Program-made: the position numbers and the translations under genes | The notes under the pieces: generated by a model | What the model was told of the DNA's origin: nothing | What the model saw: only the letters and a program-made list of their open reading frames with translations | Databases searched by the model: none | Shown here: positions 44,810 through 56,890 of the stretch, piece after piece | How the letters are laid out: each line of letters begins with the position of its first letter | Numbering within the stretch: position 1 is the stretch's first letter | Source of the DNA: Cudoniella acicularis | Lineage: Eukaryota > Ascomycota > Leotiomycetes > Helotiales > Helotiaceae | Direction: 5' to 3' | NCBI GenBank assembly: GCA_013054445.1 | Contig: JAAMPI010000052.1 | Span: 16,996 to 80,995, forward strand | DNA length: 64,000 bases

Positions 44810-45813
44810 ATGTTTGCAAGTCGCGCCATCATCCGCGCATCGCGGGCGTCCGCCTCAGTCTCCCAGCGCGTCGTCGCTCCCAGAGCTTCGCTCGCAACGT
44901 CGCAGATCCGGAACTACGCTGCCCCTGCGGCTGTTGATTCGAAGCCACCCGTTGCGCTGTATGGAGTCGATGGCACCTATGCCTCTGCCTTGGTACGCTC
45001 TCCCACTTCTATTATATGGTTCTGGAGCGATGGGGAATGCCAATTGGCTTTCGTGGGGATGTTGGGAGCACCGAATGCTAACGGACTAAACAACAGTACA
45101 CAGCAGCCGTAAAAACCTCATCCTTAGAGAGCACTGCGCGGGCCATCTCCGCCCTCAACGATGTCTACCACAAAGACGAGAAGCTCGCAGCTATCATGAT
45201 GGCACCTACCCTCTCACCCGAAGACAAGGCCTCCATTATTGCGGAATTGCAAAAGCACACCGGAGCGGGAGGAGACAAGGGCGACACAGTGAAGAACTTC
45301 TTGGAGACGCTGGCGGAGAACAACCGATTGGGGCTTTTGAAGGGTGTTTGTGAGAAGTTTGGAGCGTTGATGGGCGCTGCGAGGGGAGAGGTTGAGCTTA
45401 CTGTTACGAGTGCTGCAGTATGTGTTTTTCAGGATCAAAGGCTTGGGTGAAGAATGGAAATGCTGATGAGATTTGTGAATTGCAGCAACTGGATAACAAG
45501 ACCCTGAACCGCCTGGAGGCCGCAGTTTCAAAATCGCAATACGTAGGCCAAGGCAAGAAGTTGAAGGTCACAAACAAGGTACGCTTCCCCTCTCGAATTT
45601 ACACTTAAATACACCCTTCCTTCGCCCATCAAACTCCGACCGTTTTCTCCTTTCTCACCCATCTCCTAAATAATTAATTAACCTATCCCGTTTTTCTAGG
45701 TCAACTCCGAAATCCTCGGCGGCCTCATCGTCGAAATCGGCGACCGAACGATCGACCTCAGCGTCTCATCCAAAATCGCAAAGATGAACAAACTGCTTAC
45801 AGATACCTTGTAA
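44810..45813 (+). CDS. ATP5: Mitochondrial F1Fo ATP synthase subunit 5 (OSCP)
   Basis: Exons 44810-44992, 45097-45417, 45486-45578 and 45700-45813 encode 236 aa. The N-terminus [20 protein letters not shown], rich in Arg/Ser/Ala, is a mitochondrial presequence. The OSCP/delta domain follows: [41 protein letters not shown] and [13 protein letters not shown]. It ends in the conserved [36 protein letters not shown] sits at the top of F1 and connects it to the peripheral stalk in the inner membrane. All introns are GT-AG and phase 0. The gene is ordinary in every respect. Confidence 0.96.
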
Positions 45814-46269
45814 TTTACCACCAAACCAATTTCCTTTTTGTTCTGAAGAAGCAGGAGGTGCTTTAAGTGTGGTAGAAGTATGGGAGCGGAGTAGGTAGGG
45901 GAGGGAAGGGACGAAAAAGGGTGGAGGGTGGATTTGTACATGGACGACTCGTGATCGATACAATAGAGCATTTCTTCTGGTTCCCTTCTAAAAATCTCGA
46001 AAATTCCGACCATGATGAAAAGTTGGTTGTGATTTGAGGGAATATACCACGTTCAGACCGAAAGAGAAATGCGAGAGGAAATTCTGCAAACCCATCGACG
46101 AATCTATTCATCTATTCATCTAGCGCCAACATCATGCTCCAGGAAAGCTAGTGTTTTCCCTCCCATTTTATACCCACAGATCAAAAGTCCCTACATCCAT
46201 GAAGCACATGGAGCTCTCATAATGCTTTTCAGATCCTCTAATAGATCCATGCTTCCTTCCCTTCAATCC
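45814..46269. other. Convergent 3' intergenic region
   Basis: A 456-bp stretch between ATP5 (+) and the GH63-like gene (-), probably both 3' UTRs. A small purine-rich tract lies around 45890-45930. No gene is visible. Confidence 0.45.
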
Positions 46270-49200
46270 TCATCTCACCTCACTCTCATCCAACTGCGCC
46301 TCAAACTCATCACCCGTCTCAAAATCCGCACTCTGATTACTGCGTACCCTAGACAACTGCTCGCTAACATAATGAGCCGTATGAGTATCTGCCTGCTGTC
46401 GCTCTCTCAAGCGTTCTTCCGTCTCGGTAGCAACCGAGTTCCCGAGGGATTTCGCGTCATGCTCTCCGTCGTCGGAAGTATCGAAGTCGCTTCTGGCGCC
46501 CATGGATCGTGTGGTGGATGAGCGACGCATCTTTGGCTTATCGGTCTTGGGCTGGCTGATGTGCCGCGTGAAGATGTCGTCGAAATAGTGGTTCATGCCG
46601 GTGGATGGTGTTCGAGGAGTTTGTGGGAGGCGGCAGCTGAGACTAGTGTGAAGTGTTAGCTTGTATTGATTTCGGGGAGAACACCAAGGGGAAATATTTA
46701 CCCAGTGTCATGAATCATTCTGGCAATCAAACCAGTCCAGCCGCATTGATGTGTTGCTCCCAAGCCTCGTCCGGTATCTCCATCGAAGAACTCGTGAAAC
46801 CACATATGATCCTTCCAATTAGGATCAAAATCCAGTATATCATTCCCGTCATTGATAGCACGGCGTCCATCATCTCCTCGTGCAAAGAGATGTTGTAAGC
46901 GATGCTGAATTTCCTCGGAAACATGGCCAAGATGCATGAAGTCTCCTGAGCCTGTTGGGCACTCAACTTTAAGGCTAGGGCCGTAAAACATGTAGAATCG
47001 TTGAAGTGATTCAACGAGTAGGAAGTTGACACAAAGCCAAATTGGTCCTCTCCAATTACTGTTTCCACCAAACATACCGCTGTCAGAATCTCCTGGGACA
47101 TATTCGACCTTGAACTCTTGGCCATTAACATCCATCGAGTAAGGGTGTTTTTCGTGGTATTTTGATAATGAGCGGATTCCATGATCACTAAAGAATTCAT
47201 CTTCATCAAGCATTCGCTTCAGAATCTTCTCCAGACGGTCCTTGCTAACAAGTGAGAGTAGGATCCGATTGTCCTTACCTCTTTTCCGTATACTGGCCAT
47301 GTTTCGTTCCGCAACATCAGTTCGATTCTCTACAAACCATTCCAACCGCTTCTTAAAGTTGGGCAGCTTGTTGATAAGTTCTGGCTCAAGTGTGAGGGTA
47401 GCGTAAAGTGGAATCAGGCCCACCAGAGATCTGACTGGCAACTGCTGTATCCACGGCCCACCATACGAGATGGCATCATAGTAGAATCCATCCTCCTCAT
47501 TCCACAGAGATTTCTCCCCCTCTGCACCACCAGCCTTGTACGTCATGGCATCACTGATGAGCATGAAGTGCTCGAAAAATTTCGATGCAATGTCTTCATA
47601 GATCCGACGGTGCTTGGCTAGCTCTAATGCAATGTTCAACATGCAAAGGCAGTAAAAAGCCATCCATCCGGTACTATCGGCTTGCTCAAGCACACCACCT
47701 GTAGGTAGTGACTCGGACCGGTTGAAAAGGCCGATGTTATCCAACCCCAGGAAACCACCTTCGAAAACATTCTTGCCATCGAAATCTTTCCGGTTAACCC
47801 ACCAAGTGAAGTTAAGAAGAAGTTTTTGAAATACCCGCTCCAAGAAGTCCAAATCTTGACGGCCGTACATCTTTCTTTCGATTTTGAAAGTTCGAAACGT
47901 GGCCCAAGCATGAACAGGAGGGTTGACATCTCCGAAGTTCCACTCGTAAGCAGGTAGCTGCCCATTTGGGTGCATATACCACTCTCTCGTGAAGAGGTCA
48001 AGTTGCTTCTTTGCAAAGTCTGGATCAATCATTGCAAGAGGTATGCAATGGAACGCAGAGTCCCAAGCAGCAAAGAACGGGTATTCCCATGAATCTGGCA
48101 TGGAGAGGATGTCATCCAAATGCATATGTTTCCAATGGCTATTTCTGACTGCTTTTCGTTCTGGTGGAGGAGGTGGCTGCAATGGATCCCCATTTGCCCA
48201 TTGGTCCCAAATGAAATGGTAGTATTGCTTAGTCCACATCATGCCAGCAAATGCCTGTCGTTGGATGTTTCGCAGGTCTTCCGCCATTGGTAGGGGACTT
48301 ATTCGATAATAAAACTCATCGGTTTCTTCTCTTCGCTTGTCAATAATATTATCAAATTCCTCTTCGTCCATATACTCCTCATGCTTTTTTGACAACCTGA
48401 ATCGAACTACGGCGCACTCCCCAGGAGCAACACCGCCCCCTTCATTGAATTGAAACCACGCAGCAGACTTGGTCCCTGTCCGTTTTGGATTAATGGCTTT
48501 CTTTGTTTTGTCCACGATATACTTATGGAAGGCATCTTTAACGTAGGGCTGTTCATTCTTTCCGCCATACAAACTCTCAAAATTAGTATCGTTCTCAGTG
48601 AACATAAGTGTGGGTTCAACATCCAGGCCACTTGGTCCAACTCCTGGAGACGGCGAAAGCTGGAAATAGCGGTCACCAAGCTTATAATGCTTGGAATGTG
48701 CAACTGTCTCGCTGATTTGTCTTATACTCGGCTTCTTGTCTGCGGGTTCGTGGCCCCAGGCCCAAGTATTTCTGAACCAGACATGCGGTATAATGTGTAT
48801 AGGTGCGGGCTCTGGGCCTCGATTCCATGCTGTAACTCGGAAAAGCAATTCTTCAGGGTCTTCGGTCTCCTTTGCAGTTTCAATGACAATATCCCAGTAT
48901 CTGTCGTCATCGAAAACCCCAGTGTCAATTATTTGGTATTCTCGGTCCTGCTTTCCTCGCCTCGCATTTTCTTTAATGAGGTCTTCGTAAGGAAATTTGC
49001 GTTGAGGGTATTTGTAGAGGAGCTTCATGTACGAATGCTGATTGGGAGTTAGTCAGTACAATAGAGTCTGGAATTTGGACACTAACCGTTGGTGTATTGT
49101 CAAGATGGAAATGTGCCTCTTTGATACTCTCTCCATGATTCCCTTGCGGATTTGACAAGCCGAATAATCGTTCTTTCAGAAAGTCACTATGTTGATCAGC

Positions 49201-49625
49201 ATTTGTATCCGAGAAAACTACTCCACAACGGCACTGACTCTTCCTCGTTCCAAAAAGCAAATGCAACGTTCTGCAAGCCATGTGTGTCTGAGACACCAGC
49301 AATTCCATCTTCGCCCCATCTGAAGGCTCTCGATCGTGCATGTTCGTGAGGGAAATCTAATTCTTGGTAAGAAGCCTGACCTATACGAATTCGGTAATAT
49401 GGAACTCACGACTCCAAGCGTCTCCGTCAGAGCTGTAATCTTCGCGCACTGTTGAAATTGACGTCAGTTCTCTTCAACTTGACGCCATAGAAGAAGCCTA
49501 CCAGTCGCCCATTGTCGTTCAGCAACATACGGACCCCATTTCTTCCAGTATTTCTCCCTTAACCGGTCCTCTCTCAGGCGCTTCTCCTCTTCGCAAAGAT
49601 ACTCATGATCCTCAATTTTAACCAT
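46270..49625 (-). CDS. Cytosolic GH63-like glucosidase (six-hairpin fold)
   Basis: Six exons on the minus strand (49625-49502, 49448-49410, 49356-49230, 49186-49087, 49037-46702, 46636-46270) encode 1,030 aa. The N-terminus [17 protein letters not shown] has no signal peptide or membrane anchor, so this is not the ER processing glucosidase I. Characteristic blocks include [113 protein letters not shown] and [17 protein letters not shown]. These match the (alpha/alpha)6 GH63 superfamily. The Glu/Asp in GGFLGLDN and WRGPIW regions lie near the expected active site. Bacterial and plant relatives act on mannosylglycerate or glucosylglycerate; the fungal substrate is unknown. Extending through a last 65-bp intron adds a Ser/Arg-rich tail beginning [12 protein letters not shown]. 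The 43-bp third intron has a weak donor. Confidence 0.87.
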
Positions 49626-51052
49626 ATCGACGCCAGCAAACGCAGATGCGAATGCGAGTGAGTGCCTTTATTCAATTCCAGCAACCAGCATCGGCCAAGG
49701 GAGTATCGAGATCCGGGGAATGCGGTGAGATATTTTTTTCCATTGATCGACTTAGATAGCGATATGTAGGGTACGGTGTGTGCAATGGTAACCAAGCTAC
49801 GGAAACACCTGCAGGCACAGAGCCTTCAGAATCCGGTCCGCTCTTCGTCAGAAAGGTATCGGCGATGGGCGATTACAGCTACTATGCTGGCACGAGCTCA
49901 TGCAGGACGGCGTTGGTGAGATTTTCGTCCCGGCGCAATAAGTACGAAGCACCTCGGCCTGTTCCTTATCTTTCCCTTGATTTGACGAGATTGATGCGAA
50001 AGTAGCGACAGTTGCAGGCCTTGTTGGGCTGTTTGCTTTCAAGGTTGGACTTCAAGCTGCGGGTTCTGATGTCATTGTTTTTCGCGTGCAGACTGGCTGC
50101 GCTGCCAGACGGAGAAGTGGGATGAAAATGGGAAGAGGGGCAAGTGGAGCTTTCTGTCCGGGGAGCTGTTTTCAGCTTGCACAGAAATCTTCCTCAAAAA
50201 TTTATTATCAACGCTTTTTGGGGGGGGGGACTCAGGTACCGCACACAATGAACGGTAACTAGCTAGTTCGTTCGAGAAGATGTTCGCCACTGACTGCTAG
50301 TTTGGCTATCTTGTGTGTTGATCCCCCCCCGTTCAACAAATTTGTCTCCTTCACGCTTGCTCTGGCTCCGAAGACAGGGGTCAAAGCTCTTGCGGTGGGC
50401 GGGTGCTCAGATCTAAATTCTTGGCATTTTTACCCCTCCAGGCTCCTTGGTTACGGTGAAGGAAACAAAAATTTAGACAAGGGGTAGAAGCTGGGATTCC
50501 AACTTTCTGTAGTGTTACGAGGAGCAACTGAAGAAACAAGGAGTTGGATGCAATCATAGGAAAAGAAGTCTCACAATTTCAGGAATCTCAAGATCCGGAA
50601 AGTCAAATAGCCACTTGTTCATGGGGTAGATTCAAAAGTCATCTATCCGGCTATCCTACGTTTCGTGCATTTTTTTGTTTCTCTACACTTTGTAGACTTT
50701 CCTATGGCTTGCCCAGGTTTAAACCTGGGACCATATTTAGCAAGACCCAACGTTGCCCCCGTGCCTGTGATCTCCTTCGCTTCCTTCCATACCGCCCTCT
50801 GCAGTATTCGTCCCCTCCCCCTTCTCACCCGGGTCATCTTCCAAAGTCCAGGAAAACGTGGGTGGTGTTGAATGACAAAGATACAAAATCAGGCCGCGGA
50901 TTCGGCTTCGTAAAGCACGCCAGGAACCAGCCTTGGCGCGCGTCTGGATGCAAAGGATGCAAACAGGTGAGAGGCCGGAATGAATGGACGGCGTTTTTTC
51001 TCTTTTTAGTGATCTTCCCCTTTTCCACTTCTCAGGTTAGAAAATCATCTCC
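49626..51052. other. Intergenic region, 1.4 kb, with an 18-bp palindrome
   Basis: No gene is supported. A run of G/C homopolymers occurs at 50220-50232 and 50324-50331. The 18-bp perfect palindrome at 50712-50729 is described separately. The left part is the promoter of the GH63-like gene, and the right end is the 3' flank of the CBM48 gene. Confidence 0.4.
50712..50729. repeat. 18-bp perfect palindrome, T-arm-like
   Basis: CCCAGGTTTAAACCTGGG reads identically on both strands. Its stem and GTTTAAAC centre resemble a tRNA T-arm, but no acceptor or D-arm was found around it. Meaning unknown; it could be a decayed tRNA-derived repeat or a protein-binding site. Confidence 0.6.
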
Positions 51053-51946
51053 TCATCGTCTGACGACGACGCCGTGACGTCTAGAGCTGGAGGAAACGAA
51101 TTCCTCTTCCTCGCCAGAGGAACAGCAGCTGGACTCATCATCATAACCACATCGGGAGCCACCGCAGTCAAGCTTGACACGGTCACCAGCACGGGTGATA
51201 CCGTAGCGTTCGCAAGTGCAGCTCAAGGAAGAGGAGCTGTAGTCGCTGAGGGAGCTGGCGGAGCTGGGTGAGCTCGAGTCGGAGCGGCTTGACAAGCTGG
51301 AGCCAACGGAGGATGGTGGGGATGATGAGTAGTCATAGTCGTACTCGTCGATGGTGGCAGCGCTGAAGCGGGAGGCCAATTCTTCAACGGTGGGGGCGGC
51401 GTAGTCGGATTCCAGAATGTACTTGGTCGCGTGTGGGGCAATTGGCTTGGGCGACTTGATCTGGGAAACGGAAAGCGGGCGTCCCTTGGGGATGTCGACG
51501 GCGAGGCTGTCGCGGCGAGATTCGCGGCGGCTGGATGAAGAGGAGTGCTTCTCGCGGGATGAAGAGTGCTTGGATGATGAGCTGCTCTTATGGGAAGAAG
51601 AGTGCTTTGAGGAGGAGCTGCTCTTCGATGAAGACTTGGAGGACTTGTCACTGGGAACATCGAGGATGTTCAAGACGCGGCCGGTGGTTGGCTCGGTGGT
51701 GGATGATTGGGCAGGGTCGTGGGAAACGTGGTATCCATCGATGATGTAGTAATACCAGTATCGTTGTCCAGCCTGGAGAGTGGTGCCCTGGAATCTGAAT
51801 GTGCCCTTCCACGCACCGGACTTTGAGGAAGTCTTGTCCTTAGCAAGAGGAAGTTGACCGGAGTAGTTATCCCATGATCCGAGAAGGTGGACGGTCTTGA
51901 CGGAGGAAGATGTGCGCAAAGAGAAAGACAATTGAACGGCTGCCAT
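51053..51946 (-). CDS. CBM48 (AMPK-beta-like glycogen-binding) protein with Ser-rich tail
   Basis: A single-exon gene encoding 297 aa. Residues about 1-100 are an Ig-like CBM48: VQLSFSLRTSSSVKTVHLLG, SWDNYSGQLPLAKD, GAWKGTFRFQGTTLQAGQRY, WYYYIIDGYHVSHDP and GRVLNILDVP. That pattern is shared with the beta subunit of AMPK/Snf1 and with isoamylase-type modules. A long Ser/Lys/His/Arg-rich region with repeated SSSKHSSS units follows (about 100-145), then an acidic Asp/Tyr/Ser stretch and a Cys-containing C-terminus (LSCTCERYG, SCCSSGEEEEF, RRHGVVVRR). It lacks the Snf1-beta C-terminal ASC domain, so it is not the canonical AMPK beta subunit. No catalytic domain is present. It may target a partner to glycogen or other glucans. 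Confidence 0.85.
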   Translation of the reverse strand: MAAVQLSFSLRTSSSVKTVHLLGSWDNYSGQLPLAKDKTSSKSGAWKGTFRFQGTTLQAGQRYWYYYIIDGYHVSHDPAQSSTTEPTTGRVLNILDVPSDKSSKSSSKSSSSSKHSSSHKSSSSSKHSSSREKHSSSSSRRESRRDSLAVDIPKGRPLSVSQIKSPKPIAPHATKYILESDYAAPTVEELASRFSAATIDEYDYDYSSSPPSSVGSSLSSRSDSSSPSSASSLSDYSSSSLSCTCERYGITRAGDRVKLDCGGSRCGYDDESSCCSSGEEEEFVSSSSRRHGVVVRR

Positions 51947-54400
51947 TATGTTGATTTAAGGTGTATTTGTCGGAATTGAAATTTGTGCAGTTTGTTCGAG
52001 CAAGAAGAGCTAGTTGAATGGATTGAGCGGTGGATGTGGATTTGGATTTGAGAGGTGAAAATTAAGATGTTGACCGGCAACGTGTGGTAAAAATTAGAAT
52101 GTTGAAGTGATTGATATGAGACCGGCTCAGGAACGTGTAAACAAAAAAACGAGTAAAAAGAACAACGGACTGAAGGAACTAGCTCTTGAAGGTTGAGTGC
52201 TTGCTGAAGAGAGAAAAAAGAGGTTGTACCAAGGGGGCTCACGATCTCTTTATGAAGGGCCAAGTTTGGCGAATGGCGGCGTGCCAGCCACGGCTACAAC
52301 GCTGCGAGGCATGGCGAGGCATGACCAAAGATGCGTGTGGTGAGGAGAAGCAATACTCGGCGACGGCACTGGGGGGAGCGATTGGATGCTGGACGGGACT
52401 CGATAGACTTTCTGCAAAGTCCAGCGCGTACGCAGGTGAGGAACGGCAGCTAGAGAGTTTTGGGACTCCATTGGCGCTGAGAACCATGAATCCCGGTCGG
52501 GCTTGACCAGTCAACACCACCAAGACCCCAACCGCACATCTTGTGCTTCCCTGCCCGCATCAACAACATGTTCTCCCGCAACAGCCAGCCAATTGCGGCC
52601 ACCCCCAAATGCATTGCGGACGAGGGCTGACTCTTGGGAACAGATACGTGCGCAGATGTGATATCGAAAAGTCGACAGCGGTGCCCGGAAAACGTGTGTG
52701 CAAGGCAGAAAGAACAAAAGAGGGCTCAACCACAACTGTTGTCCGGTGGCGAGGGAACGGCTCTGGCCGGCTGGGGAATGCCGGCTCCTAGGGAGGCGTC
52801 GCCGCATCTGTCAGTCGTGATGCTCTGCATATCGAGCTCTGAAGACGGGCGTTGGCTGATGGCGCGTGAAGAAGCCAAACGATGGCAATCACCCAGAACG
52901 AGGCCAGCCAGGAGGCTACCTGCAGCATGCGACGAATCGAGCCCGAGAACAGCATCATCTATCGCAGATCAGCCAGCTATTTGCATCACGCGACATTGAC
53001 CGCAACTCAACGATCCTCCACCAAAGTTCAGACAACTATTTTGAGGCTCGCCTCGAGCTTCCGCTGGCACTTCACATTTCGATTTGAATTTGCGGTGTTT
53101 GTCGACGCGCTCCGATGTTCGTTCCCGGCATGTTGCACACATGCTGCATATTCTCTGCATCAACAGGCATCGGCCAAAAACAAGACCGGAGCCTGGAAAG
53201 GTATTCTCCAGTCGGAGGCTTTTATGCTGCGAGCCTGGCGATGAAGGGTTCTCGAACTACGAGAGGTCAATCCAGGTGGATGTGTGCTCGGGTGGATGCA
53301 ACTCGTCAGATTTTTGATGGGGCAGGTGAGTGGTCCAGCAAATGCATGGAGAGCAATTGTGACCTCGTGCATCACTGCATAAACTAGCCTGGGCGGGTAG
53401 AAGGGGGTGTGCTCGCTTTTGGTGCTGGAAGCGAATAGCCCTATCCTTGGAAATGGTGAAGTGCAATCACTGCAGTGCAAAGGAACTGCTAGACGACATG
53501 TGAGAAGGTTGAGATGGAAAATAATCATGTCGCCCGAAGCAAGGAACGGCTCTCTCTACAGGGCTGGTCATAATCCCAGACTCGTATTCAAGTTGAAGTC
53601 TGTTCAACTGGATTCGTCATGGAGAAGGCAGTAAGCGCTGATCTGTTGCGAGATTCCCAGTAGGAGCCGCAAGTGTGTGAAAGGAGATGCTTCTTTTCCT
53701 TGTATTCTTGGAGTTTCGAACAAGGTTCTGTGGAGAATCGTCCTATAAGACGTCTTTGCTTGTGACAGAAGGCTGCTTAGTTGACCATTGGCTATCTAGT
53801 ATATTCGTGTATGGAGTATTTCCAAGATACAGCGAGTGGGTGGCAAGCAGAGGATGACCACCGACTTAGGTCCACGTGCCATTCAGCTTGACCGCTGCGA
53901 AAGGAGTTGAGCGAAGAGAAAACTAGACAACTGCCTCTCACATGTGACGTGGGCTGTCGAGCAACAAATTCAGACAGTGTTCAAGACAATACACTAGTTC
54001 TCAATCCTGCGGGCCTCTTTCGTTTGGCTATACTGTTTTGGATCGTGATATAATACTTCAACAGCAGGGATTTATTTGTTATCTGAAATCTACTGTTCAA
54101 TCTTTCATGCAAAAGAGACATCATTACCACACTGGAAAATTAACGGGAAATGGAAGAGCAAAGTTTCTCTTACCTCAAGTCATTCTTCCACCTCTGTCTT
54201 CAAACGCAGATCGCTTTTTCAGCAGACTAGTTGAGGGAAATTTGGATCATCGTCCCTACTCCTTATTTAATTGCGCACATCTCTAAACCCATTTACTCTT
54301 TTGAAACGCTGATCTCCACGCTTCTCTCTCATCTAACCATATTCTCCTTCTATCCTTTCACTCTAATATTGCGATTATTTTTGAGATCCTTCTCCATGGC
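51947..54400. other. Gene-poor region upstream of the CBM48 gene (part 1)
   Basis: About 2.4 kb with higher GC than other intergenic DNA at 52.2-53.2 kb. Short open frames occur on both strands (for example 52882-53244 +, 120 codons), but none shows domain-like features. The first few hundred bases should be the CBM48 promoter and leader. A long non-coding transcript is possible but not shown. Confidence 0.35.
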
Positions 54401-56890
54401 GATTCCACCTAGGCGTCGGTATGCTGCTTCCGGTCTCGACTCACCGTTAACCAAGGTCATGTGACTCTAACTTGATATTCCTGGGATCGGGAGTGAAGGA
54501 ATGCTCTAAAGAACACTTGTACCCCATGGGCACTTGGAGGAACATGACTGTTGGGGTGACACTTGTAGAAATATCTGGGGGTACAAAGTGGCCTCTCATG
54601 TGAATTGGGCATTTCCGTTTAGCGCGGGCCGGTGAACCGCCTTCCGTCGTCGAGAACGTGAGGCTACATCAAAGTACGAAATTTCAACGCCGGACACTTC
54701 TAGCAAAAAACGGGCCTTTCAGCGATGTCGCCCCAAGTTTATCATATTTAAAGTCATAAATTTGAAGGCTTTTGAGCCTGACTCGCCTCCTGCATGTAGG
54801 CCTGATAGGCTGACATGATCCTTCCCGAGATTTAAAAATCGCGGCAAGGTTCACTTCTAGCTAGTTGAGAACTTTTTATTAGTGAGGCTTCGAAACCAGC
54901 AATTGACATATGAACAGACGCGGAGTCAAGCCCCGAGCCAGCCGCGAATGGCGAAGTGAGTGTATTTCACGTACAGGATATCTTCATGTTGTGACCACTC
55001 GGTGAATAATCGACCTATCTTGGGTACTTTCAAACAATGCACTCACTTTCTTCTCGATCAGGATACAAGGGGCTATCCCGGTGGCTCCTTCTCATGGTGG
55101 TTATTGACGTACTGGGATCCCCTTTTTTTTTTAACCCCAGGGATGGGAATATCGGCTTCCTAAAGTAGCGGCTGCTATATGGGAATAGTCTTCCTTCCGT
55201 ACTTGAATAAGAGACCGGGCGAAGAGGGCCACGGCTCCGATATTCACGGTATAGCGGAATGCGGACGGTAAGACGCCAAATTCACACTCATTAAATTCCG
55301 GCCACATTCAAAGCATCTACTATGGAAGTACCGTTGACTCGGCACTTCCAGCGGGAGAGTCATGGCATGAACGGGAGCGGTAATCAATCTTTTTCTTAAC
55401 AGCGATGTACTATTTCGGGTGACCTGTGACCCCCTCTGGATCTGCTTTCCCCTCATTTGAGAAGCAGAATAATCTGGAGATCTGGAGACATCCCACATTC
55501 CGAGTCAGTATTGTCGCCAGAAATACACAGACGGTCGATTGACGGTGTTCGTGTCGAAGGCCTTGGCAGATTACGAAGTAGACGGTAAGACTCCGGGTTA
55601 CCAGTCTCGGTGTAATGATGCTTTAAGTACCCATATATTTGCATGTGCGCAGTGGAAGGATGGAGGGGCAGCTGCAGCCTGAAGGGGCTGAGGCAGCGAT
55701 GGAGGGGCTCGAAGAAAGAAAGCCGCACGATAGGCTAGATAAGTGGAGCGAAGCGTGAAAATCTCGGGCAAATTCCGACTTCACAACGTCGATCCTTGGC
55801 AGCGTCCTGACTCTGACTTCCTCTTCATGCTACCATGTCGCGGGTCCTCGTACGCACGAGAAGGAATCGGGTTGTGCTGTTTGAGCCCGACCTTTGGGCG
55901 CTGTTGTTTGGTCTAGTGGTACCGGATTGCCCCCCCTTACCCCTTTCAATTTGGCTTCCCATTTTCCCAAGCAGTACTTCGTACTCCGTCCTCTGTATAC
56001 GCGCACCCCTGCACCCGGCGGCTCAACCCTTGGGTCAAGACGTCATATCCCGATAAAAAAATCCCTATCAGCTCTTGGGCTCGATGCTTTGCTGAAAACG
56101 TCCTGCAGGCTGCATTGAGAATGGCTTCTCGTTCGCCTTTTGCTCGGAGACGGGCGAGTTCCCTTCGGCGGTATTACTTGGGACCAAGGACCCTTCATGC
56201 AGTCTGGTTTTGCCTCCGTACCGTCTGAACCGGTACCCAGAACCTTATCACTAACATCAAGGGAAACATCAGTCTGAGAGTCGTCAGAAGCCTGAGATAT
56301 CAGAGCGATAGTGGGATATATTGTGTAATTTTGGAGCATACCTAGGGTTCCATCAAAATATCCGGTATTGAACAATCCGTGCACTCAAACATGACCGGTT
56401 CCTAGTTTTTGAAACACTGACTGCAACTCTTTTACTGCTTCTGGAATAGTTCAATGTTGTTCGACGTGTCAGAGTTATGCTCACTGAGGTAATTGTCCTA
56501 CGAGTTGTTCAACCCGTCACTCCAAAACGCTATCAAGGCTACTTTGTAAGTAGTGGCAAGATCGCTTGTCATTTTTTCCCAGACTTCATATATAGCACTC
56601 TACACGTCTTTCCTACTGACCTCTAGGCAACTTTTCCTACGCAATTATTTCTTGACCGCATCTCGCGCATATTGATTAAGTCCCGAGCACGACCCCTAAT
56701 CAGTTCGTTCCCTCTCCGCGAATCCCCTGGACCCGGTCACCAAAGCCCAACGAAGTGACCACCCCGTTTCAGACGGATACATCCACCGACCCACACATTC
56801 CACAGAATCCTCCGCAGCAATCCAGTTCCTCCACTTCCCCCTCTCAGCTGAGTCAGTTGACCGGGTGAACACCTGTATATATCTCCAGCC
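54401..56890. other. Gene-poor region upstream of the HAD phosphatase (part 2)
   Basis: About 2.5 kb without a supported gene. A T-run lies at 55123-55132. A possible coding relic on the minus strand (56060-56384) is listed separately. The last 300 bp before 56891, pyrimidine-rich, should be the HAD gene promoter. Confidence 0.35.
56076..56375 (-). pseudogene. Possible coding relic, unrecognised
   Basis: On the minus strand a frame gives GLFNTGYFDGTLGMLQNY, SDDSQTDVSLDVSDKVLG and TGSDGTEAKPDCMK. A shift of one base near 56200 then gives SLVPSNTAEGNSPVSEQK and PFSMQPAGRFQQSIEPKS followed by a stop at about 56076. Both parts look like low-complexity polar protein, which is weak evidence for a former gene end. 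No family is recognised and it may be chance. Confidence 0.25.

Noticed and set aside
52882..53244. 120-codon plus-strand ORF in the gene-poor region
   Set aside because: No recognisable motif, and it lies in moderately GC-rich DNA where open frames of this size arise by chance.
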